From NCBI RefSeq assembly GCF_003473485.1, contig NC_053048.1, forward strand, positions 48,481,755 through 48,545,754: a stretch of DNA of 64,000 bases, written 5' to 3'. The stretch comes from Medicago truncatula. Its lineage: Eukaryota; Streptophyta; Magnoliopsida; Fabales; Fabaceae. This document shows, piece after piece, positions 1-11,356 of the stretch. The position numbers and the translations under genes were made by a program. Numbering within the stretch: position 1 is the stretch's first letter; every line of letters begins with the position of its first letter. The notes under the pieces were generated by a model. The model made no database searches, was not told the DNA's origin, and worked only from the letters and a program-made list of their open reading frames with translations.

Positions 1-1
1 G

Positions 2-1471
2 GCACAAGGCCACATGATCCCCATGATGGACATTGCAAAAATATTGGCACAACATCAAAATGTTATTGTTACAATAGTAACCACCCCAAAAAATGCATCT
101 CGTTTCACATCAATTGTAGCACGTTGTGTTGAATATGGTCTTGACATTCAATTAGTCCAACTTGAATTTCCATGTAAAGAGTCTGGATTACCAGAAGGGT
201 GTGAGAATCTTGACATGCTACCTGCACTTGGCATGGCCTCAAACTTCCTCAATGCATTAAAGTTTTTCCAACAAGAAGTTGAAAAGCTATTTGAAGAGTT
301 CACAACACCAGCAACTTGTATCATCTCTGATATGTGTTTGCCATATACATCCCACGTAGCTAGAAAGTTCAATATTCCAAGAATTACTTTTCTTGGAGTA
401 AGTTGCTTCCATCTCTTCAATATGCATAATTTTCATGTCAATAATATGGCGGAAATCATGGCCAATAAAGAATCTGAATACTTTGAATTGCCTGGTATCC
501 CTGACAAAATTGAAATGACAATAGCACAAACAGGACTAGGAGGATTAAAGGGTGAAGTTTGGAAACAATTTAATGATGACTTGCTTGAAGCTGAAATAGG
601 TAGTTATGGGATGCTCGTGAATTCTTTTGAAGAGTTAGAGCCAACATATGCAAGGGATTATAAAAAGGTAAGAAATGATAAAGTTTGGTGTATTGGTCCT
701 GTATCACTTAGTAACACTGATTACTTGGATAAGGTTCAAAGAGGTAATAATAATAATAAGGTTTCAAATGATGAATGGGAGCACTTGAAGTGGCTTGATT
801 CTCATAAACAAGGGAGTGTTATCTACGCATGCTTTGGCAGTTTATGCAATTTAACACCACCACAGTTGATAGAGCTTGGTTTAGCATTAGAAGCAACAAA
901 AAGACCCTTTATTTGGGTTTTAAGAGAAGGAAATCAGTTAGAAGAGTTGAAAAAATGGCTTGAGGAGAGTGGATTTGAGGGAAGAATCAATGGTAGAGGC
1001 CTAGTGATTAAGGGTTGGGCTCCTCAGTTATTGATATTGTCGCATCTTGCAATTGGAGGATTCTTAACACATTGTGGTTGGAATTCTACTCTTGAAGCAA
1101 TATGTGCTGGTGTACCAATGGTTACATGGCCACTTTTTGCGGATCAATTTTTGAATGAAAGTTTTGTTGTGCAAATATTAAAAGTTGGTGTGAAAATTGG
1201 GGTGAAGAGTCCTATGAAATGGGGTGAAGAAGAGGATGGTGTGTTGGTGAAGAAGGAAGATATTGAAAGAGGAATAGAAAAGTTAATGGATGAGACAAGT
1301 GAATGTAAAGAAAGAAGAAAAAGGATTAGAGAGCTTGCTGAGATGGCTAAAAAGGCTGTAGAAAAAGGTGGATCTTCTCACTCTAATATTTCTTTGTTCA
1401 TCCAAGATATCATGAAGAAAAATAAAGATATGATGTCATCATTTATCCATGGAAATGCCAATTCAAAATGA
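2..1471 (+). CDS. UGT73-like UDP-glycosyltransferase (5' end outside window)
   Basis: Family 1 plant glycosyltransferase, predicted to move glucose from UDP-glucose to a small acceptor in the cytosol. The reading frame is open from base 2 and encodes AQGH before the first in-window ATG at 14, so the true start lies upstream and about 15-20 residues are missing. The catalytic His of the GH motif is codon 11-13; the partner Asp is residue 106 counted from the ATG at 14 (CIISDMC). The 44-residue PSPG box occupies 1016-1147, begins WAPQ, contains HCGWNS and ends in DQ; the final Gln is typical of UDP-glucose use. No intron interrupts the frame, as is usual in UGT73. It ends in a normal C-terminus past the GGSSHSN block. 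It is most similar to the copy at 27347-28816. The acceptor cannot be told from sequence. Confidence 0.93.
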   Translation, partial: AQGHMIPMMDIAKILAQHQNVIVTIVTTPKNASRFTSIVARCVEYGLDIQLVQLEFPCKESGLPEGCENLDMLPALGMASNFLNALKFFQQEVEKLFEEFTTPATCIISDMCLPYTSHVARKFNIPRITFLGVSCFHLFNMHNFHVNNMAEIMANKESEYFELPGIPDKIEMTIAQTGLGGLKGEVWKQFNDDLLEAEIGSYGMLVNSFEELEPTYARDYKKVRNDKVWCIGPVSLSNTDYLDKVQRGNNNNKVSNDEWEHLKWLDSHKQGSVIYACFGSLCNLTPPQLIELGLALEATKRPFIWVLREGNQLEELKKWLEESGFEGRINGRGLVIKGWAPQLLILSHLAIGGFLTHCGWNSTLEAICAGVPMVTWPLFADQFLNESFVVQILKVGVKIGVKSPMKWGEEEDGVLVKKEDIERGIEKLMDETSECKERRKRIRELAEMAKKAVEKGGSSHSNISLFIQDIMKKNKDMMSSFIHGNANSK

Positions 1472-2416
1472 AAAGACATTCTTACAAAAAGAAAAGAAAA
1501 AAAAAATTGATGGGAGTTTTACTATTTCATTTATGTATTCTTGGATGTTTTACTGTCTGTCTAGTTACAAGCATATTTGTCTCTATTAAAATATACTATT
1601 TTTTCTATATTGAATTGCGAAGTAGGTATTCTTTTTCGTTGGTAAATGTTGTTATAAAATTTATTTACGCATGTACATCACAATATAATATCCCTTTGAA
1701 TGGTGTGTGGCAAAATCATTATATATGTACACTTGTGATGACATTTTTTAATTAAAATTTGAATCCTGTTTTTGACTCCTGTGTTGTGATTGGGTTTTAC
1801 AAATTTATTTATTGGCCTGTGATATGAGTACAAAAAGAGACGTGCACTAACTAACATAAATCAAACACGTCCATAGGAGAACGAGTAAATCTACATGCAG
1901 TCCAAATTCTGGCGACAAAAATAGAAATTGCTTTTGTTAGACCGGGTACCACTCACACTAATATTCCATAAAAACTGTTTTTTTTTAATTATATAGTATT
2001 TTAGATGTTACTATTAAAGTAATATTTGATATCATATTTTATAATTTATTTTTTGTTTTTAATTTTGGTTATTTATTATTCTTGATAAATCCAATCCAAT
2101 TATCTTCATGAACATATCTTAATTAATAAGGACATTGCGATATGTAAGGGTAAGAGTTTGAACCTCGAATTTTCACTTATTCATCTCAAGAGATGCATTT
2201 ATAGCTACTAGCATACTTGACTCAAAAAAATTTAAATTAAACAAAAATTCAAACTCCTCAAATTATACCATATGCAAATTAAAGACGGAATAAATAAAAT
2301 TGGTAATCAATTTGGATGTCTCTAAACTTAGTGATGGAACTAGAGACGACATTTGCTCTTTTTTTTTCATCTAAATTTTTGTCGTTATTTTAATTTTTGT
2401 AGTAGTTTTAAATTAA
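1472..2416. other. AT-rich spacer with one copy of a dispersed repeat
   Basis: No gene is seen. A reading frame at 1468-1755 is low-complexity and hydrophobic with no recognisable domain. The stretch around 1925-2180 resembles 21095-21420: both begin with a gaccgggtac/gacctggtac-like string and share blocks such as tagatgttactat followed by aaag and a gatatcatatt-like block. This is a dispersed repeat of unknown class. Confidence 0.5.
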
Positions 2417-2601
2417 GAGAAATGATATTTGTACAACCATTTTTGTACAATTTTTGTACAACCTTCTCTCTCATACTCACATTATCTTCTTATTCTCTCT
2501 TCATTTTTCTCTTTCTATTGTTTTTGACCAATAAGAAGATAACACAACAAGGTTGTCCCAAAAGTTGTATCAAAAGAATTGTTCAAATATCACTACTATT
2601 A
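2417..2601. repeat. MITE-like element, short terminal inverted repeats
   Basis: The left end reads aatgatatttgtacaacc and the right end reads ttgttcaaatatcact, an imperfect inverted repeat of about 16 bp. The interior contains ctcatactca and ctttctattg blocks that reappear, in reverse orientation, inside the duplicated units at 53891-54078 and 54340-54510. This supports a small non-autonomous family present at least three times in this window. Confidence 0.55.
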
Positions 2602-4040
2602 AATTAATTTAAGTATTTAAAGTGATAACCAATGTAGGTTGGTCAAATTGATAAGTATTTAGTTCAGATTATTATACAGAGGTTTTGGTCAAATCTCGAC
2701 ATGATTACTTCATTGTTAGGAAATATGTAATTACTTTTTTGAGCGCTTTCAGGTAGAGCTTCCATGAAGAGTGAATGGTTGAGGGGATGGAAGAGATAAT
2801 ACGAAAGTTAATTTTCTAATGTGCATAGGGATGAATTTCCAAAACATACTTTGGGTAAAATAAAATGCAATTGACCAACATAGTATCATAAATGATAGAT
2901 ATTTGAGTCTCTTAATCATTTGATACATGATTCAATTGGTGACTAGTGTTTATGGAAAAATATTTGTTGGAGAAGATCAATCCTTTAAATGAATCTTATC
3001 TACCTTGAAGATTAGTGTTTAATTAAAAAAACTGTTAACATTTTCGACCGAGTTTTTTTTTTTGTTGTTACAAAACATTTGAACGTAAAAATGAAATTCT
3101 TTAGAGAATGTAAAATTGAAATTATTGAAATATAATTTCCATCTATACATTTTATGTAAAACAATCCTATTTTGTTTCATTACTAAAGAAAGAAAATATT
3201 TATTTGAAATAAAAAAGTGTCAAAAAATTAAAAAATTATATTTTAATATATGGATCAGATGGATATCCATCATTTGAAAATATTATAATGGATGGATTGG
3301 ATTGGATTTCTAAAAGATTTTTAGTGGATTGCTTATTGATTAATGGATTTTTTTTGGGTGCTGCTAACAAGTGCCCCATAAGAAACAATAAATAGGCAAT
3401 AAATAAATGAATCTTAGTTGGTTTATTTTAATTAAAGTAGGTAATAAGTGAACTAATTAAAATAAAAAATAGCTGTATTTAATTATGCAAATTTCCTTTC
3501 CTTTACACAGCACACGCACGCACGCATGTTTCTCTTTCTTTTCCTTGTGATCTCAATTTTGGGAATCGTCTCACTCCTGTTATTATTATCTCTGCCTTCA
3601 TTTCTTAATAAAAAAATTTCCTGCAAATTTTACTCAAGGCAACTTTTTTACGTAAATTTTTTGTTAATCATTTTTTTCTTTCAAACCAATTCACGAAAAC
3701 CTATGCATAATTAGTAATGTATCAAATTAAAAAGGAAAGTACGCGAGCGTGTATTAATCCACAAGGATACTATGTTTCTAATTCACATGGATATTATGTA
3801 CATTTGAGAGAGTGTTGAATACAATTTTTATTAATTTTAATTACTTGACTATAATTTCTCATTTTAATTGAAGTAAAATAAATGGAATCCATCAATTTAA
3901 TGCTCCTTAACCAGTGCCCCGGAGCACGGGGCACTAGATATCATTACCCAACTAAAAAAGCGCATTTTACTTAAAGTATCAATATAAAAAAAAAAATTGA
4001 GATAATGAGATTCATAAATGTAGTGTAATAAAGCAAATTA
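2602..4040. other. AT-rich spacer
   Basis: No gene is seen. Two short passages around 3357 and 3898 share a similar tgctcct/aaccagtgcccc string, and at 3913-3935 AGTGCCCC faces GGGGCACT across a short loop. These look like remnants of small repeats. Confidence 0.4.
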
Positions 4041-4046
4041 CCACCC

Positions 4047-4054
4047 TATATAAG
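4047..4054 (+). promoter_or_regulatory. TATA box of the orphan pectinesterase exon
   Basis: TATATAAG lies about 70 bases upstream of the ATG at 4125, a normal plant TATA-to-start distance. The promoter of this broken copy may therefore still be present. Confidence 0.45.
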
Positions 4055-4124
4055 AAGGTATAAGGTTAGTGTAATTCATAAAGAAAAATTAGGCAGTGTT
4101 CTAAGCAAACATCCAATATTAAGA

Positions 4125-4390
4125 ATGGTAGTCATCAACAAGTGTATTCTTTTAACAATTTTCATTTTCTTGTTATCCTTCTTCATCAATTTGAGCTTCT
4201 GCTATCCTAAGTCAAATTGTGACAAAAAAAAATGGGCATCTGGTCTAATTAAAAAATACAATGTAACTATGGTACTCACAGTTGATCACAATGGATGTGG
4301 GAACTTTAGCAAAATTCAAGATGCAATCGATAACGTTGGAGACTCGACCTCCCATGCCACTCTTATAATCCTCAATACCGGAACATATAG
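4125..4390 (+). pseudogene. Orphan first exon of a type II pectinesterase
   Basis: The exon encodes a cleavable signal peptide (hydrophobic residues about 8-26) followed by the start of the pectin methylesterase fold: KYNVTMVLTVD, NFSKIQDAID and LIILNTGTYR. It ends in AG before GTATCAAG, in the same phase as exon 1 of the intact paralogue at 37092-39283. No exons 2-5 were found in the 4 kb downstream, and every catalytic residue lies in those exons, so no enzyme can be made. If unspliced, translation stops at 4412. A LINE tail has inserted across the splice donor. I call it a partial gene copy or pseudogene, sure of the family and less sure whether it was ever complete here. Confidence 0.8.
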
Positions 4391-4400
4391 GTATCAAGTC

Positions 4401-4540
4401 TTGTGGGGCTAGAGTTTCCTCCTAGAGGTGTTTGGTAGTGGCGTCTTTGGATGCCCTTTTGGTTTATCTTGTACTTTTCTTATCGTTTTTTTTTTTTTAA
4501 GGATTATCTTCTTATATATATAGTTTGGCATTGAAAAAAA
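4401..4540 (+). mobile_element. 5'-truncated LINE 3' end with target-site duplication
   Basis: About 140 bp, running from ttgtggggctagag to a short A-tail (ttgaaaaaaa), are flanked by a 15-bp direct repeat with one mismatch: TATAGGTATCAAGTC at 4386-4400 and TACAGGTATCAAGTC at 4541-4555. The text gtttatcttgtacttttctt just before the tail looks like a plant non-LTR retrotransposon 3' UTR. An A-tail abutting a target-site duplication is the signature of target-primed reverse transcription. The duplicated target contains the exon 1 donor site of the pectinesterase copy. Confidence 0.75.
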
Positions 4541-4555
4541 TACAGGTATCAAGTC

Positions 4556-5637
4556 AATTCTTATTTATAATATGATTAGAATAGGTTAAATATGTGATTG
4601 GACTTTTATTGTGGACTTAAAATGAGTTTGGTCCTTATTTAAAATGAATGAAGATGCCTACACGGCTATTCTTACTTTATCTGTTGATAACCGATTATAA
4701 CTCAAATTCTAAGCATATCCAATGAAATATTCCTCACAAGAGAGCAACAATCTATATCTATCTGATTGATTCTTCCTTAAAAAAAAAAAAATCTATCTAA
4801 TTGATTCTATATAAATTCAGAGAAGATAATGCTACGTGCCTAGTGGTCTCGTAACAATCTTATAAAGAAACGTGCACTGCATGCATTTGCATAAAGCAAA
4901 TGTGAACAGTGGGGTTTTGGAGGATAGTTAACAAATAATAAGACAAAGATTGAGTCTAGTAAAATGACTTATATTCTTATAATAACGTGAAATATGAATA
5001 AGTGTCGAAGTTTGAATTTTGGTCGAAAGAAATATTCATATTTAATGTTAACAATTTTCATAGAATTATTTTTGACGAAAAGAAGTTTGAGAAAGGAGGA
5101 AAAAAAAAGTTTACAAGGTGATAGAGAGTCTTCTATATTATTCTTATCAATTACTATCAAATAATAATGTAAGAGTATTCAGGGTCAGATTTAGGATTGA
5201 ATCATTCGTGGGATTAAATTATTTTTTTTAAGGAAGTCGGACAAAAATTTTTGAAAAAATAAATTACAAAAATAACAATTAATCATAACAAATCGTCAAT
5301 TATTTATAGATAATGCATAACATAAGTCACAAAATCTTAATATATATATATATATATATATCTTAAAGAGCGTGCGTGCGTGCAAGCGCGCACACATATA
5401 TATATATATTAAAGTTGCAAAAAAAATTGACATAGTAAACATTATAGCTTGGTGAAGGTAATGAAGTCAATGTGTTTGAAGTTCACAAGTTTAATTTTCC
5501 CTGTTGTTTATATTATCATGAAAAAATTATCAAAAAAAATGCAAAAGTTAATAGTTGAACCAACAACCACGAAGCTCAAACATAAATGTTGGGCCACTAT
5601 ACCAAAGTATAATGTCATGCTATGGTTCGAAATATTA
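4556..5637. other. AT-rich spacer with an alternating purine-pyrimidine tract
   Basis: No gene is seen. At 5340-5410 a TA run is followed by GCGTGCGTGC, then GCGCGCACAC and another TA run, making a long, roughly self-complementary alternating tract. Confidence 0.5.
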
Positions 5638-5894
5638 TAGGGTTAAAAAGTTTTTAGTCCCTACAAACTAAAATCACACTTTTTAGCCCTGTGACATTTT
5701 TCTTAAGCATTTTAGGGACTAAAAATATTGATGGAAAAAATTTATAGGGACTAAAAATGCTGATGAAAAATTTTCTAGGGACTAAAAATGTTGATGGAAA
5801 ATTTTATAGAGACTAAAAAATATGATTTTATTTTGTATGGACTAAAAATAAAATTCTGAATATTTATAGGAACCATTTACTTAATTAACCCTAT
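5638..5894. repeat. Small element with about 32-bp internal repeats
   Basis: Ends read tagggttaa and ttaaccctata, an inverted pair. Inside, a unit containing agggactaaaaat, then gatggaaaa and a tttata-like string, repeats about four times from 5720 to 5850. It resembles the legume repeats built on an agggactaaa motif and has no coding capacity. Confidence 0.5.
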
Positions 5895-8420
5895 ATTATA
5901 TAATAATAAATATGATCTGTGTAAAAAAAAAAAGTACGGGCTAGGTTGGTGTGGCAATAGCCACACTCATCCGCCCCCTGGGAGTATCCATCATATTTAT
6001 CATAAATAAAAAGTATAAAATATTGAATTGAAAGTGTTCAATATATCATGTGATATTTTAAGGCACGATCTAAAAAAATATAATTAATGTTACCTTAGAA
6101 TATAAAAATTGTCAACTATTTTAAAATTTATTTTACAAATAGATCAATTACCAAAGCATAGACATTAAATATTGAAAAAATTACATCAAATTTATTTTTT
6201 TGTGCCTCAATATTTTCACATATATTTTGACTTTTCTTCTGTGATTTGTCGGTCTTATGCAGCACATTGTTTTGTTCATTGTCTCAGTGAACACTATTTT
6301 AATTTCTCGTCTTGTGCGATTGATGTAGTATTTTTGCATCAAATAATAGTAAGTATTTATATCGTCTCCACAGGAATTGGTGCGATATTCTAAGTCGTTC
6401 AACAATTAATATCGTTCTGAGCTAGGGTTTCGAAGTTGTTTTTGTTCATAAACTATATAGAACTGCAGAAAGGTAAATGGGACGAGAGTTAACAGGGAAA
6501 TGATTATGTTGGGATTAAACTTCATCAACCTATTCATATGTATTCTCGGATTAGTGTTGCAGATCCTAATTATCAATTGATATTATCACATATCGCTCGA
6601 CAACATCATTCGTGTCCAAATGACGTCGTGAATTCTATTGAGTCGTTCAATCGTTGATTTCCCAAACTACTAAACGATCCACTAGTCGATTGTATCGTTG
6701 TATAGTTGATTTCCCAAACTATTCAATGATGCAAAAGCTTTAAGTTCCAATAGTCAAAGTGATTACCAAAACCTAATTCCATATCTAGAACAAGAGATTT
6801 GATAGAAGATTATTCTAACCTAGATTCAAAAGGTATTTTTCAATCACGATTCAAATCCATAAGATCAAAATGGAAAACAAGAATAACCTCAACATCAAGA
6901 GATAACTAAGAACAAACAACATCATAATCAAAGGGAATACATACTAATAGAGTTGATTACATTCAATCCCAACAAAAAGAGTTTAGCTACACATTGTCAT
7001 GGTAACCTTACAAGGAGAAAAGAAGAGATGAAATGAGCAAGCCATGATGTCTCAATGATCTTAGAGATTCCTTCAATCCTTGTGCTCCTTGCTCCTTAAG
7101 TTCTCTCTGGTTTTCCCCTACTTTTTCTCTCCCTCCAGTGGTCTATGATATGATATGATATTCTCTGGATTAAGGTTTGGGGCTATTTATATAATTCTGG
7201 AAAATTGCAGTGTGGCTTAGCCACGCTCACTTTGCTTAGCCATACTCAGATTTCTTCCCCATTGGGTTTCTGCCACATCAGCATTGGATGTCCAAAACCG
7301 CCTTAGCTCGCCTAGCCACGCATAACTCTCGCTTAGCCACGCTTCATGGCTTTGACTTTGCTTAGCCACGCTCCCATATTCAGATTTCTTTTGCTCTCTG
7401 ACTTGCATTGCTTTGGCATGGCTTTGACTTTGCTTAGCCACGATGACAACATCTAATTTTCTTCACTTTCTTTGATCTTTTTCTCTTGGCAAGCAAATCC
7501 CTACATAATTGGTTGGTATTAAACATAAAAAGCATAAAGTGGTATTAATCTATTATTTTGGAGCTTTTCATGAGATAATTTGTAAAACAAGTAATTAAAG
7601 TGCCTAAAATATATATGTTATTTAACTAATTTCTAGCACTTATCAGCGATGTTCGATTTTTAATAAAAACTTTGTCAAAAAATTTATATAATTTGCTTCA
7701 GATAATTTAAAAACGAAAATAGATTTACAATTTGCTTTAGAACATTTTATATAATCTCTTCGCTGTTTTTATTAAAATTCTCTAAAGCAAATTTTCATTT
7801 TGTTTCAAAGCCAAGAGATTATACATATATATCAACGTCCAAGCATGTAAGAGGATGCAAACTCCAATGACTAAGATCAAAGACAAAATCATGCACCTGA
7901 GCATGATAACATGACATGACATAAATTTTACAATGTCAAGAATGTGTCCAATATATGTATGTTAGTCTCTCTTGAGGGCATGTCAAATTACTTGTGATGT
8001 GCATTCATATATTTAAATTTTTTATTTGGTAATAATTTTTTGTCATGGCCGCATAAATTTAATTTATAGCCCAATCAGACTTTGAGATTTCTTGATTGTA
8101 TACAATAAATTTATGGATGATAATCAAATTCATATGATCTTTTGAAATGATTAATCATATGATTTGAGAGTAGTTGTTGGGTACGGATTATTTTTTAATC
8201 ACACAAAAGAGACTCATGAACTGTATATATTTCAGGCTCCAGCAACACTAGAAAAAGGTGGCTAAATAACAACACTATACAACGTATCTAAATTTTCTTC
8301 TATTGAAATTGATTAGAGAGCATAATAAAGATATATAATACCGCCTTATCTACAGAAAAAGTATGAAAACGGCCAAATTTGATTGCTAAAGATTTTATAT
8401 TCAATATTCATTGAATCGCA
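5895..8420. other. Spacer, probably retroelement-derived; TTAGCCACGC repeats
   Basis: No gene can be supported. From 6320 to 7500 the sequence is less AT-rich and contains internal repeats, for example two copies of gttgatttcccaaacta near 6650 and 6705. From 7205 to 7445 the string cttagccacgc or a close variant occurs about seven times. Frames in this repeat lack any known domain. From 7500 to 8420 the sequence is AT-rich and leads into the promoter of the second UGT gene. Confidence 0.4.
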
Positions 8421-8507
8421 TGATCCATGCCAAAATGTCCTTATTTATTTATTCCCATCGTTCCATGCCAACATAACACACACACACACACAAAAAAAAC
8501 TAGCACA

Positions 8508-10043
8508 ATGAACTCAACACCAAAATGTTACAATGATCTCCATTTCATATTCATCCCCTTAATGGCACCTGGTCATCTTCTTCCTATGGTAGACATGGCA
8601 AAGTTATTAGCACGTCGCAAAGTTAAGGTAACAATACTCACCACACCCCTTAATTCCATTCGATTTCAATCCACCATAGATAGAGAAATTCAATTAGGAT
8701 CACAAATCCAAATTGTTCACATTAAATTTCCAAGTGTAGAGTCTGGAATCCCAGAGGGATGTGAAAGTGTTGACACTTTACCTTCAATGGATTTAATGTC
8801 CAACTTTTACATAGCTTTATGCAAGATGCAAAATTCATTAGAAAATGTTTTTGAAAAGCTAAGACCAATTCCAAGTTGTGTAATTTCAGATAAACACATT
8901 TCATGTGTAGCTGAAATTGCAATGAAATTCAAAGTTCCGAGAATTATATTCGACGGGACTAATTGTTTTCATCTATTATGCAATCACAATTTACGCAATT
9001 TTAATAATATTCCTAATGAAGGGAAATTTATTGTTCCTGGAATGCCCGATCAAATTGAGTTGCGAAAATGTCAGCTTCCAGGGTTATTTAATCCAGGGGA
9101 AAACAAAAAATTAAATGGTTTTCGCGAAGAAGTAAGGGAAATAGAAGAAAAATATTCTTATGGAGTAGTGGTTAATAGTTTCGAAGAATTGGAAGAAAAA
9201 TATGTTGAAGAGTATAAAAGAGTAACTGGTTATAAAGTATGGTGTGTTGGCCCAGTTTCATTATCAAATAATGACGAGTTAGATAAATTTGAAAGAGGGA
9301 AGAAATTAAATTCAAATGATGAAAGTCAATATGATAAAATTCTCAAGTGGCTTGATTCATGGCCTTCAAATTCTGTTATTTATGTTTGTCTCGGTAGTTT
9401 AAACCGTGCAACACCTCAACAATTGAAAGAGGTTGGATTGGGATTAGAGGCAACAAAAAGGCCATTCATTTGGGTGTTGAGAGGTGCATATGGAAGAGAG
9501 GAAATGGAGAAATGGTTATATGAAGAAGGGTTTGAGGGAAGGGTGAAGAATAGAGGCTTTTTGATAAAGGGTTGGGCACCACAAGTGTTGATACTATCAC
9601 ACAAAGCAATAGGTATTTTTTTGACACATTGTGGATGGAATTCAACATTGGAAGGGATTTCTTGTGGGGTGCCTTTAGTAACATTTCCCATGTTTGCTGA
9701 ACAGTTTTATAATGAGAAAGTTGTGGTGCAAGTTGTGAAGAATGGTGTGAGTGTGGGAGCTCAAAGTGCTGTGCATTTAGGAGAGGAAGAAAAGTGTTGC
9801 GTTGTTGTTAAGAGAGAAAATGTTAGAGATGCTATTGAGAATGTAATGGGTGAGGGTGAAGAAAAGGAAAAGATTAGGGGAAGAGCTAGAAAATATGCTG
9901 ACATGGCAAGGGAAGCAATAGAAGAAGGTGGTTCTTCTTACCGCAACATGACTCTACTAATTGAAGATATAATGAGCAGTGATAGGTGTACCACCATAGG
10001 TGGCACTACACCTTATACCACCCTTATGTGGCACCACAAATAA
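8508..10043 (+). CDS. UGT73-like UDP-glycosyltransferase with transposon-derived C-terminus
   Basis: Single-exon family 1 glycosyltransferase of 511 residues. I take the ATG at 8508 because it places the N-terminal beta strand (LHFIFIPLMAPGH) at the usual position; an in-frame ATG at 8427 would add 27 low-complexity residues across a CA repeat. Catalytic His is residue 23 and Asp residue 128. The PSPG box is at 9573-9704 and ends in EQ, but its usual GGFLTHCGWNS reads GIFLTHCGWNS and TWP reads TFP. After SSYRNMTLLIEDIM the coding sequence enters a Mutator-like element at about 9974, so the last 23 codons and the stop codon are transposon sequence. The displaced original tail lies at 16483-16509. 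The enzyme core is complete, so activity is possible; this is inference. Confidence 0.9.
   Translation: MNSTPKCYNDLHFIFIPLMAPGHLLPMVDMAKLLARRKVKVTILTTPLNSIRFQSTIDREIQLGSQIQIVHIKFPSVESGIPEGCESVDTLPSMDLMSNFYIALCKMQNSLENVFEKLRPIPSCVISDKHISCVAEIAMKFKVPRIIFDGTNCFHLLCNHNLRNFNNIPNEGKFIVPGMPDQIELRKCQLPGLFNPGENKKLNGFREEVREIEEKYSYGVVVNSFEELEEKYVEEYKRVTGYKVWCVGPVSLSNNDELDKFERGKKLNSNDESQYDKILKWLDSWPSNSVIYVCLGSLNRATPQQLKEVGLGLEATKRPFIWVLRGAYGREEMEKWLYEEGFEGRVKNRGFLIKGWAPQVLILSHKAIGIFLTHCGWNSTLEGISCGVPLVTFPMFAEQFYNEKVVVQVVKNGVSVGAQSAVHLGEEEKCCVVVKRENVRDAIENVMGEGEEKEKIRGRARKYADMAREAIEEGGSSYRNMTLLIEDIMSSDRCTTIGGTTPYTTLMWHHK
9966..9974 (+). repeat. Left target-site duplication of the MULE
   Basis: GATATAATG here matches GATATAATA at 16483-16491 in 8 of 9 positions. 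It lies inside UGT codons for Asp-Ile-Met. An 8-9 bp duplication fits Mutator-like elements. Confidence 0.65.
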
Positions 10044-10179
10044 TAATAAAAAAATTAAATCAATTCCATGTCAAAAAAGAAAAATCAAAGATGAAAAAAC
10101 TAATTAAAATTTGTGCCGTACCCTACTACCCTCTCTCATTTCAATTCATTTTGTTGGAAAATTTCTCTTTCTTCACCAC

Positions 10180-10380
10180 CATTCATTCCTTCAACCCTAG
10201 CCGCCGTCTCCTGATCCATCTTCCATTCAACCCTAGCCGCGCCGCCGTCTTATGCTCCATCTTCCGTTACACCCTAGCCGCGCCGCCGTCTCCTGCTCCA
10301 TCTTCCATTCAACCCTAGCGCGCGCCGCCGTCACCTGCTCCATCTCCGACGATCTGTTTCACAGTGTTCCTTTTTCAACT
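10180..10380 (+). repeat. GC-rich short tandem repeats inside the MULE
   Basis: About four imperfect units of 45-50 bp built on accctagccgccgtct and ctccatcttcc. The composition is far richer in GC than the surroundings. It sits at the position of a 5' leader for the gene fragment at 11357-13023 and may be its ancestral promoter or 5' UTR. Confidence 0.5.
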
Positions 10381-11356
10381 AAGGTATTTTCTTTCATATT
10401 CCTCTTCCTCTTGGCTGTTAGATTTTGTGATTTATGTAAGGTCTTGACTGAGATCTTGGGTGATCTAATGTTCTTTGGTCCTGGCTAAGATCTAATTTAT
10501 GTAAGCATTTCTTTGAAACAATTTAAGCATTTCTTTCAATGTTTTATTGAGTGATAAAGTTTGTTGACAGTCTTTGAAGCTTGGTTTAGTCTCTTGGTAA
10601 ATTCGTAGATTTCAATTATTAAAGAAAACTGTGTGCGATTTCAATTATTCAAAGATAATAAACCTATAGCAGACATAGTTATTAACAAAAAAGATTTTAA
10701 AAAACGGTCCTTAGTGCGATTTCGCCGTTAGAAAACGGTCACGGCAGCCACCGATACCGTTTTCACAGAGTGAACCAAGATCACAGGTGAATTACTAGGT
10801 TCTAAATTATAATACTTAGGCAAATTACTATTATGTCTAAACTAAGTAAATATCGAACTAGTTGAATCCAATTTAAAAAAATATGAATCTAAAATTCAGC
10901 AATTCAATTTTCATAGACATTTGAAGCAAGTCATTCATTGATATTCATAAGTCAATTCTTAATATTGATAGACAAAAATATTAGTGGATAAAAGCTAGAC
11001 ATAATAGTAGTGGATGTGAACTAAATTATTCAAGATTACATTTGACAGTTGCATTTGATGGTAAAGTAAATTATCTAAGTTGTGAAGATGACACGCCTTT
11101 ATATATATATATATTATAATTTTTTATTTTTACAGTAACAATTCACTTGATTAACGATAACAATTGCATCTGTTGTAGTCTTCTCAACCACTAATAACAA
11201 TTACATCTGTTCCCGTGGTAATTCAACCATTGTCTAGCCAACAAAATGGTATGTGTATGTGATGAATGTCAATTAGTTTGTTTGATTTCATTAGTGTTTT
11301 GTGTTTTTATTAATGCCTTTCCTTATATGTCGCCTTTGGAATTCTTATTTATTACA

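Noticed and set aside
1468..1755. 95-codon frame overlapping the UGT stop
   Set aside because: Hydrophobic, AT-driven, no domain; this is the 3' flank of the UGT gene.
6172..6405. Overlapping frames on both strands
   Set aside because: Both are short, AT-rich and lack domains; a retroelement leader is more likely.
7217..7441. 74-codon frame rich in MAKQSQSHAKA on the - strand
   Set aside because: Produced by the TTAGCCACGC repeats; no sign of coding selection or relation to a known protein.
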